This document shows, in pieces, positions 35,081-46,149 of a DNA stretch of 64,000 nt (within the stretch, counting starts at the first letter, position 1; each line of letters starts with the position of its first letter). The notes beneath the pieces were generated by a model that was not told the origin of the DNA, ran no database searches, and worked only from the letters and a program-made list of their open reading frames with translations. A program made the position numbers and the translations under genes. This stretch comes from QHXQ01 sp963788965 (GTDB lineage Bacteria > Acidobacteriota > Blastocatellia > Pyrinomonadales > Pyrinomonadaceae): the NCBI GenBank assembly GCA_963788965.1, contig CAWBIK010000007.1:4233-68232 (forward strand). Direction: 5' to 3'.

Positions 35081-36565
35081 ATGGAGACACACGCACCAAC
35101 GAACGCGCACGACGCGCAGCCGACGCAACCCGCCGCGCCGCTCGACGTGCTCATCCTCGCCGCCGGCCTCGGCACGCGCATGCGCTCGCGCACCGCCAAA
35201 GTCCTGCACCAACTCGGCGGTCGCCCGCTCATCGCACACGTCTGCCACACGGCCGCCGCGCTCGTCCGCGAAGGGCGCACCGTCTATGTCGTCGTCGGGC
35301 ATCAAGCGGAAGAAGTGCAAGCGTCGGTTGAAGCGGAACTCGGCGCGCACGGTGCGGTCTTCATCACGCAGACCGAGCAACGCGGCACGGGCGACGCGGT
35401 GCTGGCCGCGCGCGCGGCGCTCGCCGACGCCAACTCTACCCTGCTTGTGCTATCGGGCGACGTGCCGCTCGTCCGCGCCGAAACGCTCGGCGCACTGGTC
35501 CAACAGCATCGCACGCATCGCGGGCACGGTGCGGCGTGTACGTTGCTCAGCGTCCGGCTTGAAGACCCGACCGGCTACGGCCGCGTCGTGCGCGACTCCG
35601 AAGGGCGCTTCGAGCGCATCGTCGAGCAGAGGGATGCGACGCCCGAAGAACGACAACTCAACGAGATCAACGCGGGCATCTATTGCTTCGAGACGCGCGC
35701 ACTCTTCTCCGCCCTTGATCGCGTGCAGCCCGCGAACGCGCAGGGCGAGTATTACTTAACAGACGTGCCCGGCATCTTGCGCGCGGACGGCGCGGACGTG
35801 TCCGTCTTCCTGCACGCGGACGCACGCGAAGTCAGCGGCGTCAACACGCGTGTCGAGTTGGCCGACTTCGAGCGCCTGTTGCGCGCGCGCACGTTGCGCC
35901 GTCTGATGCTCGACAGCGGCGTGACCGTGATCGATCCGGCGCATACATACGTCAGCGCCGAAGCGCAGATCGGGCGCGACACCATCTTGCACCCGGACGT
36001 ACACATCGAAGGGCGCACAATCATCGGCGAAGGCTGCGAGATACGCTCCGGCACGCGCATCACCAACGCGCGCATCGGCAGCGGCGTTGTGATCAAGGAC
36101 CATTGCGTCATCGCCGACTCGGAGATCGCGGATCACTGCACGCTGGGGCCGTTCGCGCACCTGCGCATGGGCGCACAGATGGAAGAAGCCGCCGCCGTGG
36201 GCAACTTCGTCGAGATGAAGAAGTCGCGGCTTGGGCGCAAAGCAAAGTCGATGCACTTGACTTACTTGGGCGACGCGACCATCGGCGACAACACGAACAT
36301 CGGCGCGGGCACGGTGACGTGCAACTACGACGGGCAACGCAAACACCCGACCGTCATTGAAGACAACGTGAAGATCGGTTCGGACACGATGCTGGTCGCG
36401 CCCGTGCGCGTCGGCGCGCGCGCCGTGACCGCCGCCGGTTCAGTCGTCACAAAAGATGTCCCGCCCGACACACTCGTCGCGGGCGTGCCCGCCGTCGTCA
36501 AAAAGCACCTGCGCAACGACGAGCAAGACGCTGAAGAAACAACAGCAGTGATGAAGGAACAGTAA
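35081..36565 (+). CDS. glmU: Bifunctional GlcNAc-1-P uridyltransferase/GlcN-1-P acetyltransferase GlmU
   Basis: Makes UDP-GlcNAc from GlcN-1-P in two steps. 494 residues. The N-terminal pyrophosphorylase has LILAAGLGTRMRSRTAKVLH (about 24-43), SGDVPLVRAETL and EINAGIYCFETRALF; the C-terminal left-handed beta helix has hexapeptide repeats from about 270, with LGPFAHLRMGAQ, VGNFVEMKKSRLGRKAKSMH, LTYLGDATIGDNTNIGAGTV and TCNYDGQRKHPTVIEDNVKI. A ~20-residue variable N-tail precedes the first domain. Starts 6 bp after yvcK. Confidence 0.97.
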   Translation: METHAPTNAHDAQPTQPAAPLDVLILAAGLGTRMRSRTAKVLHQLGGRPLIAHVCHTAAALVREGRTVYVVVGHQAEEVQASVEAELGAHGAVFITQTEQRGTGDAVLAARAALADANSTLLVLSGDVPLVRAETLGALVQQHRTHRGHGAACTLLSVRLEDPTGYGRVVRDSEGRFERIVEQRDATPEERQLNEINAGIYCFETRALFSALDRVQPANAQGEYYLTDVPGILRADGADVSVFLHADAREVSGVNTRVELADFERLLRARTLRRLMLDSGVTVIDPAHTYVSAEAQIGRDTILHPDVHIEGRTIIGEGCEIRSGTRITNARIGSGVVIKDHCVIADSEIADHCTLGPFAHLRMGAQMEEAAAVGNFVEMKKSRLGRKAKSMHLTYLGDATIGDNTNIGAGTVTCNYDGQRKHPTVIEDNVKIGSDTMLVAPVRVGARAVTAAGSVVTKDVPPDTLVAGVPAVVKKHLRNDEQDAEETTAVMKEQ

Positions 36566-36623
36566 CGAGTGACGAGTGACGAGTTAAGGCCAAGTCTTTA
36601 ACTTGTCACTCGTCACTCGTTAC
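36562..36623. repeat. Heptamer-repeat hairpin, CGAGTGA type (glmU/glmS)
   Basis: Left arm 36562-36587 (GTAACGAGTGACGAGTGACG...) and right arm 36598-36623 pair at 25 of 26 positions around the loop GGCCAAGTCT. The left arm overlaps the glmU stop codon. Confidence 0.9.
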
Positions 36624-36655
36624 TCGTCACTGCTTTCTCGAAAGGAAAGCAACAC

Positions 36656-38516
<1,861 letters not shown>

Positions 38517-38528
38517 GAGTTTGTCGCG

Positions 38529-38566
38529 CCGCCCGCGTCTGCTTGCATAAAGCGGCGGGTGGTTTT
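38529..38566 (+). terminator. Possible terminator after glmS
   Basis: CCGCCCGC (38529-38536) pairs with GCGGGTGG (38555-38562), followed by TTTT. The loop is long (18 nt), so the call is tentative. Confidence 0.4.
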
Positions 38567-38695
38567 AAGCTCTGTCACACGTCCTACAGCTCCCCTTAAA
38601 GTTTGAGTCTTCCCCTTGGCAACGGCGCGGCGCAAGAGTCGCCGCCGTGTGTTCGTTTGAGCGGTTCGCTTGAGTTGCAGCAGCATGGAGGGGCG

Positions 38696-40069
38696 ATGAA
38701 GCAGCTAACACGTATCATGTGCGCGGCGCTTGTGTGTGTTATGGCGTGGGGGCAGACGGTTGCGCCTGCGTGGGCGCAGAAGCGAAGTGCGCGCACAACA
38801 GCAGCACCCGCGCGCCCGACGCCCCAACGTACCACACAACGCACGCCGGCCAAGCGCACGCCGGTCAAACCAACCACACCGCCCGCCCCACGCGTTACGG
38901 CCGCCGACGCGCGGCTCACAGGCGTCTATCAACTCTTGCCGGCCCGCAGCGACGACCCGCAGGAGGCCGCCGCGCAAGCCACCGCCGCGCTGCCGCCGGA
39001 CGAGCAACAGCGCATCATCGACAGCCTCGTTGCGCGGCTCACGTCGCCGCCGCAACTGACACTGCAACGGCGCGGACGCGTGATCGACATCGCTTCGACC
39101 CGCGCCCCGCGCATCACCTTCGAGGCCGACGGCATCACGCGCACCGAGCGCGCCGCCGACGGTCACACGGTCCAGACGCGCGCCGCGCTCGAAGGCGACA
39201 GTCTGAGCATCAGTTCACGCGGCGGCGCTGACGATCAGTTTGCCGTCGCCTTCGACCCACTCGATGCCGGTCAACGCCTGCGCGTCACGCGGCGCATCTA
39301 CGACCCGCAACTGCGCGTGCCCGTGACCGTGCAGAGTCTCTATGAAAAGACAGCGAGCATCGCGCGCTTCGACATCTACGGCCGGCCCGAGCCAGCCACG
39401 ACCAGCGCGCGCAACCAGCGTCGCAGCGTGCCGACACCGCCGCCCGCTGTTGCGCGCACACGCCCGCCCACAACCCCGCCCGTCATGCGCCCGCGCCCGG
39501 CCGACACGCGCCCGCCCGTGCCCGTCAACACAGGCTTTGTCATCGGGCGCAACATGCAGTTCGTCGCCGTCCTCGATAACGATCTCACGACCGAGCGCAC
39601 GCAGGTCGGCGAACGCTTCACGATGACCGTGCGCGAACCGGCGCAGTTCGCCGGGGCGACGCTCGAAGGCACGGTCGCACGTGTCGAACGCGCCGGCCCC
39701 TTCGGCGGTCGCGCCGAGTTGCTCTTGAACTTCGAGCGCATACGTCTGACGGACGGGCGCGAGGCCGCATTCGCAGGCGTAGTCGAAGCGGCCCGCCCGC
39801 CCAACGGCGACGACGCGCGCGTCGATCCGGAAGGCAGCGGCGAAGTGCAGGAACGCGACAGCCAGACCGACCGCACCGTCGAACGCGCCGCGATTGGCGC
39901 GGCCGTCGGCGCGATCATCGGCGCGATTGCGAAGGGCGGCCGGGGTGCGGCCATCGGCGCAGCCATCGGCGCAGGCGCGGGCGCAGGCTCCGTCTACGTG
40001 CAAGGCCGCGACGACCTAGACCTCCCACGCGGCACGGAAATCATCCTCCGCGCCAACCCCAACGGCTAA
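38696..40069 (+). CDS. Exported Pro/Arg-rich protein with C-terminal glycine zipper
   Basis: 457 residues from the ATG at 38696, which has a GGAGGGG ribosome site. Signal peptide MKQLTRIMCAALVCVMAWGQ followed by VAPAWAQ; a Pro/Thr/Arg-rich stretch (28-65); a mid domain (about 70-250) of predicted beta strands; a second Pro-rich linker (about 250-290); a beta domain around GRNMQFVAVLDNDLTTERTQ; and a Gly-zipper segment (AAIGAAVGAIIGAIAKGGRG, AAIGAAIGAGAGAG) near the C-terminus, ending in a short strand region. Likely a cell-envelope protein; no family assigned. Confidence 0.65.
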   Translation: MKQLTRIMCAALVCVMAWGQTVAPAWAQKRSARTTAAPARPTPQRTTQRTPAKRTPVKPTTPPAPRVTAADARLTGVYQLLPARSDDPQEAAAQATAALPPDEQQRIIDSLVARLTSPPQLTLQRRGRVIDIASTRAPRITFEADGITRTERAADGHTVQTRAALEGDSLSISSRGGADDQFAVAFDPLDAGQRLRVTRRIYDPQLRVPVTVQSLYEKTASIARFDIYGRPEPATTSARNQRRSVPTPPPAVARTRPPTTPPVMRPRPADTRPPVPVNTGFVIGRNMQFVAVLDNDLTTERTQVGERFTMTVREPAQFAGATLEGTVARVERAGPFGGRAELLLNFERIRLTDGREAAFAGVVEAARPPNGDDARVDPEGSGEVQERDSQTDRTVERAAIGAAVGAIIGAIAKGGRGAAIGAAIGAGAGAGSVYVQGRDDLDLPRGTEIILRANPNG

Positions 40070-40088
40070 CCACGCGCCACACATCAAC

Positions 40089-40135
40089 GCGCCGCGCCGG
40101 GCTAAGACTTTAGCTCTGCGCGGCCCGCTTTTTTG
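40089..40135 (+). terminator. Rho-independent terminator
   Basis: GCCGCGCCGGGCTAAGAC pairs with TTAGCTCTGCGCGGC, followed by CCGCTTTTTT. It follows the Gly-zipper gene. Confidence 0.75.
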
Positions 40136-40168
40136 TGTAGAATGCGCGCACGGAGGTCTGAGCGAGTC

Positions 40169-40615
40169 ATGACCAATGACGAGATACAACGGATGATGGA
40201 GTTCATCATTCAACAGCAAGCGCAGTTCACGGTCAACCAACAACAGGTGGACGAAAAACTGACGCACATGTCCAACGTCATGCTGGCAGTGGTCGATGCG
40301 CAAGCGCGCGCCAGTATCCAAATAGAATCACTGTTGCAGGCGCAGGCGCGGCTGTCCGACGCACAGATGCGAACTGAAGCCAGAGTTTCAGTTCTAGGTG
40401 AGAGGCTAGAGCAGCTAGTGGAAGCGCAGGCGCGGACGGACGCGCGGTTGGCCGAACTGCAAGCACGCACCGATGAGCGGTTTGCACTGTTGGCAGAGGC
40501 CGAGGCGCGGACGGATGAGCGGTTTGCGGTGTTGGCGGATTCGTTGGCGCATACGGATCAGAAGTTGGATGCGCTGATCGACATCGTGCGCGAGGGGCGC
40601 AACGGTCGGGGTTGA
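40169..40615 (+). CDS. Coiled-coil repeat protein
   Basis: 148 residues, almost wholly predicted coiled coil. It contains imperfect 14-residue repeats (AQARTDARLAEL, QARTDERFALLA, EARTDERFAVLA, AHTDQKLDALI) after a Gln-rich stretch (FIIQQQAQFTVNQQQVDEKL). No enzymatic motif and no signal peptide. Start chosen at MTNDEIQRMM. Similar short coiled-coil proteins are common in filamentous and multicellular bacteria, but the function is unknown. Confidence 0.65.
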   Translation: MTNDEIQRMMEFIIQQQAQFTVNQQQVDEKLTHMSNVMLAVVDAQARASIQIESLLQAQARLSDAQMRTEARVSVLGERLEQLVEAQARTDARLAELQARTDERFALLAEAEARTDERFAVLADSLAHTDQKLDALIDIVREGRNGRG

Positions 40616-40663
40616 GACGCAAGGGGCGGGTTGACTCGCACATCATCTCAGGCACGTTCTCGT

Positions 40664-40987
40664 TCATACCTCCCGGACAGTCCCGCATAAGCTGAACAAC
40701 TTGATGACCGTTTCGAGTAAGGGCGCGACGACGCACGGCGGCGGGCGCGGATTGTCCTTGCTGTACAGGACTGTGCGCGGCCGGCCGCGCTCGTCCGGCT
40801 CGACTATGCCAAGTCCGTCGCCGCCCGCAATCGGGAACCACGTCGCATACAACTCACAGTAGCCGTAGCCGATGGTGTAATACTCAAGATCAAAGGGCGG
40901 GTGCTGATGGCCGCGCTGGCAGCAGGGGCAATAGAAGCGCCGCCCGCTCTTGTCGAGGCGCACTGTGATCGTGTGCGGCAGACACAT
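40664..40987 (-). CDS. Hypothetical protein with CxxC-type zinc motif
   Basis: 107 residues from the ATG at 40987 (the frame is open up to a GTG at 41092). Near the N-terminus FYCPCCQRGHQH could be a zinc knuckle; the middle is aromatic-rich (LEYYTIGYGYCELYATWFPI). Nothing else is recognisable. Convergent with the coiled-coil gene. Confidence 0.4.
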   Translation of the reverse strand: MCLPHTITVRLDKSGRRFYCPCCQRGHQHPPFDLEYYTIGYGYCELYATWFPIAGGDGLGIVEPDERGRPRTVLYSKDNPRPPPCVVAPLLETVIKLFSLCGTVREV

Positions 40988-41249
40988 CGGCGTCAAAGCC
41001 TCCAAGCCAGCGGGCGAATATTCAGGGTGACGTTTAGCACTGCGCTCTGTTATCTTTGCGCCCGCGTTCTTTCGACTACAGGCAACGGCCACATGCGTAG
41101 CTCACCCTTCACACTTGAGTGATGAGCATCGCCGTTGAGTGCAACAGGTGCAAACTCGCGGCGAACTTCAAACGCAGTCAGAGTTTATCCGCAATTGCGG
41201 ATAAAAACAAGTCGAATCTTCAATGTGTTCCATCAGGAGGTCACTTCTG

Positions 41250-41572
41250 ATGGGCGGTAAAGCGCGACAAAAGCCGAAACGCTTGGCCGACAAACTGGCT
41301 ACAGATTCGCAATGCGCTCGGTCTTTCGCAATCGGATATGCTTCACTGCGTTTAGGAGTTCAAGATAGTATCAAGTACACCAGAATTTCAGAGTACGAGT
41401 TAGGCAAAGGTGAACCATCATTACGACGCTCTTGCAATATGCGCGCGTTGCGAACGTATACATGGAAGTGCTCATTGACGACGCGCTAGACTTGCCCGAC
41501 AATTTGCCAAGCCCAATGAAACATGAAGGTATCCGGCGCAAATCTGCCCCGCGAAGCAAATCAAAGCGATAG
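41250..41572 (+). pseudogene. Broken XRE-family (helix-turn-helix) regulator
   Basis: Starts with an excellent ribosome site (AGGAGG, 9-nt spacer) and MGGKARQKPKRLADKL. Shifting frame restores LQIRNALGLSQSDML, the HTH recognition region; a further frame gives SIKYTRISEYELGKGEPSL, and a third change gives LLQYARVANVYMEVLIDDAL followed by DLPDNLPSPMKHEG. An in-frame stop (TGCGTTTAG region) also interrupts it. At least three frame changes in 320 bp exceed the local error rate, so it may be truly decayed. It lies directly upstream of the NACHT gene and might once have controlled it. Confidence 0.7.
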
Positions 41573-41690
41573 CGCGGCCAGACTGCGCTTGATCTGTGCG
41601 TAAGGATTAAGTTCCGCCCTCATGATTCGGGGAAGACGGCCGGCCGCCGCGTTCTGCTATGCTGATCTCACCTTATAGCGAGGCCACACG

Positions 41691-44669
41691 ATGAAAAGAG
41701 TTTACGTTTCCTCAACCTTCCTTGATTTGCAAGAGTGCCGCGCAAAAGTTAACGGCGCGCTGCGCCGCATGGGGCTGGAAGATGTGGCGATGGAGCATTA
41801 CGTCGCCGACCACAGGCCGGCGGTTGATAAGTGTCTGGCAGATGTGGCCGCTTGCGATCTCTACGTGGGCGTCTTCGCGTGGCGACACGGCTTCGTGCCG
41901 AAGAAGGACAACCGCAAGAAGATGTCCATTACTGAGATGGAATATCGCCACGCGGTCAAGACCGGCAAGCCGCGTTTGATCTTTTTGTTGGATGAAGAGG
42001 CATCGTGGCCCGTCAAGCTCATCGACGACGATAAGAAACGCATCAAGCAACTGCGCGCCGAGTTGGCGAGGGATAACACCGTCTCTTTTTTCAAGTCGGC
42101 TGCGGAATTGGGCGAAGTGTTCGCGCCCGCAGTTCACAACTGGCTACGGGAGCATGGCCACCTCACGCCGGTCGCACGCCCCGCCGAGTTGGACTTGACG
42201 AACTACTACGCCGCTTTGCTCAAACGTTACCAGCGCATCGATCTGAACGCGCTGACGCCGCCGGAGAAGGAAGAGTATCTACAGTTGCAACTGCGGCAGG
42301 TGTTCGTCGCGCAGAGCGTGCGCGAGAATCCGCCGCCGGTCGAACTGCCGAAAGAGTTGTGGGACAAGCTGCGGCGCGAGGGCGAGTTGCATCATGAAGA
42401 CTTGCCTGCGGGTGTTGCGCCCGATGATGTGTTGCGCGCGCGCACAGGCTACTACGAGAAGACGCCGCAGCCCGTGCTGGACGTGCTGACAGACGCGCGC
42501 CACAAGTACAGCATCATTCTGGGCGATCCGGGCGCGGGCAAGTCCACGCTGGCGCGCTACGTCCTGCTGTCGTTGATTAGCGAAGAGGGCGACGAACGAT
42601 TGCGCCGCGCCTTTGCCGGCCATGTGCCGCTGTTAATCGAACTGCGGAGCTACGCCGGTCTGTACGCGGACGGCAAGTGCGAGAGCTTCACGGAATTTCT
42701 CGTCACGCTGGGCAAGAGTGAAGGTTGGGGCATCGAACGCGAGGCGCTTGAGCATTATCTTAAACAGGACGGGCGCGCACTCGTCATCTTCGACGGGCTG
42801 GACGAAATCTTCGACCCCGATCAACGCGAACAGATCGCGCACCGCATCGTCGGCTTCACCAACGAGTACCCGCAGGCGCGTCTCTTCGTCACCAGCCGCG
42901 TCATCGGCTACCGGCGCAAGATACTTGCCGACGCAGGCTTCGCACACTTCACGCTGCAAGATTTAGACGAGCCGCAGGTCGCAGAGTTCGTTACACGCTG
43001 GTACGACCTTGCCTTGAGCGACCAACCCGAAGAGGCCGCCGCGCGCCGCGAACGCATCCTGCGCGCGTTCAAAGACTCCGCTTCCATTCGCCAACTCGCG
43101 GGCAATCCGATGCTCTTGACCATCATGGCCATCATCGGCAAGCACAGAGAACTCCCGCGCGAGCGTTGGAAACTCTACGAGCACGCCGCCAGCGTCCTTG
43201 TCGAGCATTGGGACGTAGGCAAGCACCTGAAAGACCACAGCATCGACGCCCCTTTCATCGAAGAAGACGACAAGAAAGAACTGCTGCGCCGGCTCGCCTT
43301 CAAGATGCAGGCGGGCGCAGGCGGGTTAGCGGGCAACTACATCCACCGCGACGAATTGCAGACCGAGTTCGAGGGCTATCTAACAGAACGTTATGAACTG
43401 ACACCGGCAGCGGCGAAGCCCGTCGCCCGCGCGATGCTCGAACAGTTCCGCGAGCGCAACTTCATCCTCTCGCTCTACGGCGCGAACATCTACGGCTTCG
43501 TCCACCGCGCCTTTCTCGAATACTTCTGCGCCACGGCGTTCACACACAAGTTCGAGAAGACGCGCGCGATAACGCCCGACGAATTGAAGCGCGACGTTTA
43601 CGGCGCACACTGGCGCGAGCGTAGCTGGCACGAAGTCCTGCGCCTGATCTGCGGCATCCTTGACGAGAAGTTCGCTGGCGAGATCATTGACTTCCTTGTG
43701 ACGGAAATTAAGCCGCCAACGGATGGCTGGACTGATGAACAGCCGCCGTGGAACATAGCTCTGGCCATACAGTGCCTCGGCGAAGTCCGAAACCTCGGCA
43801 CGGTCGCAGACCCCGCGCGGCGACTGTTACAGGCTGTATGCACATTCCTTGAAACTGAGCTGAAGAGCGGCAACTTCAAGCTTTATGGCTTTCTACATGA
43901 TCCAATCGTCACCTCAATCGAAACAATCGGCCCGAACTGGCCGCACAGAGCCGTGTTAGCAGAGTGGCTGAAAGGATTACCTTCCATAGATTTCTCTTAT
44001 TATTATGCTGAACCATTCGGGCGGATTGTCGGCTCAGTTGGTGCGGGGCTGAAGGAAATACATCAGAGCATCTTGTCTTTTGCAGCCCACGATGATGTGA
44101 GATACCGGACACTAGCACTATTCGCATTAGCCATAGGGTGGCATAACAACACCGCGACCCTGCCGCTGTTGCGCGCCCGCGCCGTCGAGGACGCACACCA
44201 ATATGTTCGCAGCACGGCGCTCAATGCGTTGGCACAGCACTACCGCGCGGACGCCGCGACCCTGCCGCTGTTGCGCGCCCGCGCCGTCGAGGACGCACAC
44301 CAATATGTTCGCAGCACGGCGCTCGAAGCGTTGGCGCAGCACTACCGCGCGGACGCCGCGACCCTGCCGCTGTTGCAGGCGCGCGCCGTCGAAGATGCAG
44401 ACCAATATGTTCGCAGCACGGCGCTCAATGCGTTGGCACAGCACTACCGCGCGGACGCCGCGACCCTGCCGCTGTTGCGCGCCCGCGCCGTCGAGGACGC
44501 ACACCAATATGTTCGCAGCACGGCGCTCAATGCGTTGGCGCAGCACTACCGCGCGGACGCCGCGACCCTGCCGCTGTTGCGCGCCCGTGCGAAGGATGAC
44601 GAATCAGAGTTGGTGAAAATGACAGCCCGAAGACGTGCGGAAGAGTTGAGTCGCGCCGTGGTGTCGTAG
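41691..44669 (+). CDS. DUF4062-NACHT STAND ATPase with HEAT-like repeats
   Basis: 992 residues. N-terminal DUF4062 domain (about 1-100: KRVYVSSTFLDLQECRAKVN, CDLYVGVFAWRHGFVP), a helical linker, a NACHT NTPase with Walker A GDPGAGKST at 278-286, Walker B VIFDGLDEIFD at 365-375 and the sensor segment LFVTSRVIGYR, the helical NACHT-associated region (LAGNPMLLTIMAIIGKHREL) and a C-terminal sensor of HEAT-like repeats. Residues ~822-966 contain more than four almost identical 34-residue units (ATLPLLRARAVEDAHQYV...). NACHT proteins of this build are often anti-phage signalling switches, with DUF4062 as the likely effector; that role here is inference. Confidence 0.9.
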   Translation: MKRVYVSSTFLDLQECRAKVNGALRRMGLEDVAMEHYVADHRPAVDKCLADVAACDLYVGVFAWRHGFVPKKDNRKKMSITEMEYRHAVKTGKPRLIFLLDEEASWPVKLIDDDKKRIKQLRAELARDNTVSFFKSAAELGEVFAPAVHNWLREHGHLTPVARPAELDLTNYYAALLKRYQRIDLNALTPPEKEEYLQLQLRQVFVAQSVRENPPPVELPKELWDKLRREGELHHEDLPAGVAPDDVLRARTGYYEKTPQPVLDVLTDARHKYSIILGDPGAGKSTLARYVLLSLISEEGDERLRRAFAGHVPLLIELRSYAGLYADGKCESFTEFLVTLGKSEGWGIEREALEHYLKQDGRALVIFDGLDEIFDPDQREQIAHRIVGFTNEYPQARLFVTSRVIGYRRKILADAGFAHFTLQDLDEPQVAEFVTRWYDLALSDQPEEAAARRERILRAFKDSASIRQLAGNPMLLTIMAIIGKHRELPRERWKLYEHAASVLVEHWDVGKHLKDHSIDAPFIEEDDKKELLRRLAFKMQAGAGGLAGNYIHRDELQTEFEGYLTERYELTPAAAKPVARAMLEQFRERNFILSLYGANIYGFVHRAFLEYFCATAFTHKFEKTRAITPDELKRDVYGAHWRERSWHEVLRLICGILDEKFAGEIIDFLVTEIKPPTDGWTDEQPPWNIALAIQCLGEVRNLGTVADPARRLLQAVCTFLETELKSGNFKLYGFLHDPIVTSIETIGPNWPHRAVLAEWLKGLPSIDFSYYYAEPFGRIVGSVGAGLKEIHQSILSFAAHDDVRYRTLALFALAIGWHNNTATLPLLRARAVEDAHQYVRSTALNALAQHYRADAATLPLLRARAVEDAHQYVRSTALEALAQHYRADAATLPLLQARAVEDADQYVRSTALNALAQHYRADAATLPLLRARAVEDAHQYVRSTALNALAQHYRADAATLPLLRARAKDDESELVKMTARRRAEELSRAVVS
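44154..44590 (+). repeat. 102-bp near-identical coding repeats in the NACHT gene
   Basis: Copies of a 102-bp unit (GCGACCCTGCCGCTGTTG at 44154 and 44256, then each 102 bp) differ by only a few bases. This level of identity inside a sensor domain points to recent expansion by recombination. Confidence 0.92.
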
Positions 44670-44679
44670 ATTCGGGCAT

Positions 44680-45130
44680 GCGGGGCGCGGATAGGGCGGG
44701 GCGGGGTGGGAGATGCGGCGGGCGGGGGGGTGAAGTGAGGCGGTGGGGGTGAAAATCGTCGTGCGGGCGTGAAAGTCGAGCAGTGCGGGTGTTGAGGCGA
44801 GGCGGGGCGCGTGTGAAGTCTGCCAGTGCGGGCGTGAGGCGGGTGGTGCGGGGTGTAAATCGAGCCAGTGCGGGCGTAAACCGTGCCGGTGCGGGGAAAA
44901 GTGAGCCAGTGCGGGCGTGAAATTTAGCCGGTGCGGGGTTGATCTGAGCCAGTGCGGCGAAAAATCGTGCGGTGCGGGAAAAAGTTGTGCGGTGCGGGCG
45001 TGGAGTCGTAGCGGGGCGAGCGAAAATCTCGGCCGGGCGGGTCGAAATCGTGCCGTGCGGGGTGTAAACGTGGCCGTGCGGGTTGAAAACGGGGCGGTGC
45101 GGGCCGCAATGGCGGCGGGGCGGCGTTGAG
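44680..45130. repeat. ~21-bp-period degenerate array 3
   Basis: Units beginning GTGCGGG recur at 44889, 44909, 44931, 44952, 44972, 44992, 45013 with steps of 20-22 bp. Typical unit: GTGCGGGCGTGAAATTTAGC. The varying step length breaks any reading frame, arguing against coding. It fills the ~450 bp after the NACHT gene. Confidence 0.8.
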
Positions 45131-45166
45131 TGGCGATGTGCGGGCGTTGTGGGTCGGCGCGCAGGG

Positions 45167-45250
45167 CGGCGGATTGTAGATTGCGGAATGCGGAATGCGG
45201 ATTAAGCAGACAGTTGTTCTTATAACCCGAAATCCCCGCTCCGCAATCGT
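45167..45250. repeat. Heptamer-repeat hairpin, GCGGAAT type
   Basis: GATTGCGGAATGCGGAATGC and a degenerate right arm (CCGAAATCCCCGCTCCGCAA) flank a loop with CAGACAGTTGTTCTTA. Confidence 0.7.
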
Positions 45251-45276
45251 CTTTGTTTGCGGTGGCGCGTTGTGTG

Positions 45277-45321
45277 TATAATGTGCGCTCTCGTAAGGGG
45301 CGTGTTGTGCGCCCTTTTCTC
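45277..45321 (+). promoter_or_regulatory. Candidate -10 box followed by a leader hairpin
   Basis: A consensus TATAAT (45277-45282) lacks a good -35. Just downstream AAGGGGCG pairs with TGCGCCCTT and is followed by TTTC, a terminator-like hairpin in the leader of the next gene. Confidence 0.4.
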
Positions 45322-45371
45322 ACAGGTAGCCTCGCAAGACCTCTAACCTACCACAAAAGGAGATAGCCTCA

Positions 45372-46053
45372 ATGAATGATCTGGAAACTCGCAGGCACGA
45401 GATGCTGGTGCGCGTGCGTGATTTTGGGACGACGCACGCGGGCGCGTTCCCGGCCGGTAGTCTGGGCAGCGAGCAGTTGAACGTCCTCGGCGCGCGCCGT
45501 GAAGGAGTTGGAACAGCACGCGACGACGCAGACTTCCAGCGCGGGCGCGGCGCGACAGGGCAGCACATCAAGGGCCGTGGCGCATGCGGCCCTGCGCGAA
45601 GACCTGCTGGCCATCACACGCACGGCGCGCGCGCTGGCGTTGGACGTGCCGGGCCTAGACGACAAGTTTCGCCTGCCGCGCAGCGGGAGCGACACGGCGC
45701 TGCTCAACTCAGCGCGCGCCTTCGCCGCCGATGCCGCGCCGCTCACAGCCGAGTTCATCAGACACGAACTGCCCGCAGACTTCCTCGACGACCTCAACGC
45801 CGACATCGCAGACTTCGAGCAAGCCGTCAACAGCCAGAACACAGGCATGGACGCGCGCGTCGCCGCCACCGCCGCCATCGACGGCGCGCTCGAACGCGGA
45901 CTCAAAGCCGTGCAGCGCCTAGACGTGATCGTGCGGAACAAGTTCCACAACGACCTGTCCACGCTCGCCGCGTGGACGAGTGCAAGCCACGTCGAGCGTG
46001 CGCCGAAGCGGAAACAGACGGTGGCGTCGCCGGATGCGCCGGCCAAAGCTTGA
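45372..46053 (+). CDS. Hypothetical helical protein, frame change near 45,490
   Basis: A good ribosome site (AAAAGGAG) precedes the ATG. First frame: NDLETRRHEMLVRVRDFGTT, HAGAFPAGSLGSEQLNVL. Second frame: KELEQHATTQTSSAGAARQG, LREDLLAITRTARALALDVP, GLDDKFRLPRSGSDTALLNS and VQRLDVIVRNKFHNDLSTLA. The joined protein of about 226 residues is mostly alpha-helical, without signal peptide or catalytic motif. I have the impression of a family common in acidobacteria but cannot name a function. The hairpin at 46051 overlaps its stop. Confidence 0.6.
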
Positions 46054-46142
46054 TTGCGGAATGCGGAGTGCCAATTTCGGAATGCGGATTGCGGATTGTA
46101 AAGACAAGTGTTCCTTAATCCGCAATCCGAAATCCGAAATTG
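46051..46142. repeat. Heptamer-repeat hairpin, GCGGATT type
   Basis: CCAATTTCGGAATGCGGATT and its complement (AATCCGAAATCCGAAATTGG) form a stem of about 29 bp with a GACAAGTGTTCC loop. Confidence 0.85.
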
Positions 46143-46149
46143 GCTGAAC

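Noticed and set aside
36588..36655. glmS ribozyme upstream of glmS
   Set aside because: The gap is short and fully occupied by the heptamer hairpin; the ribozyme core is absent.
41250..41572. Intact small regulator gene
   Set aside because: At least three frame changes and an in-frame stop within 320 bp.
44604..45323. 239-residue minus-strand protein across array 3
   Set aside because: It is an open frame produced by repeat composition; unit lengths of 20-22 bp are not consistent with coding and it overlaps the NACHT gene end.
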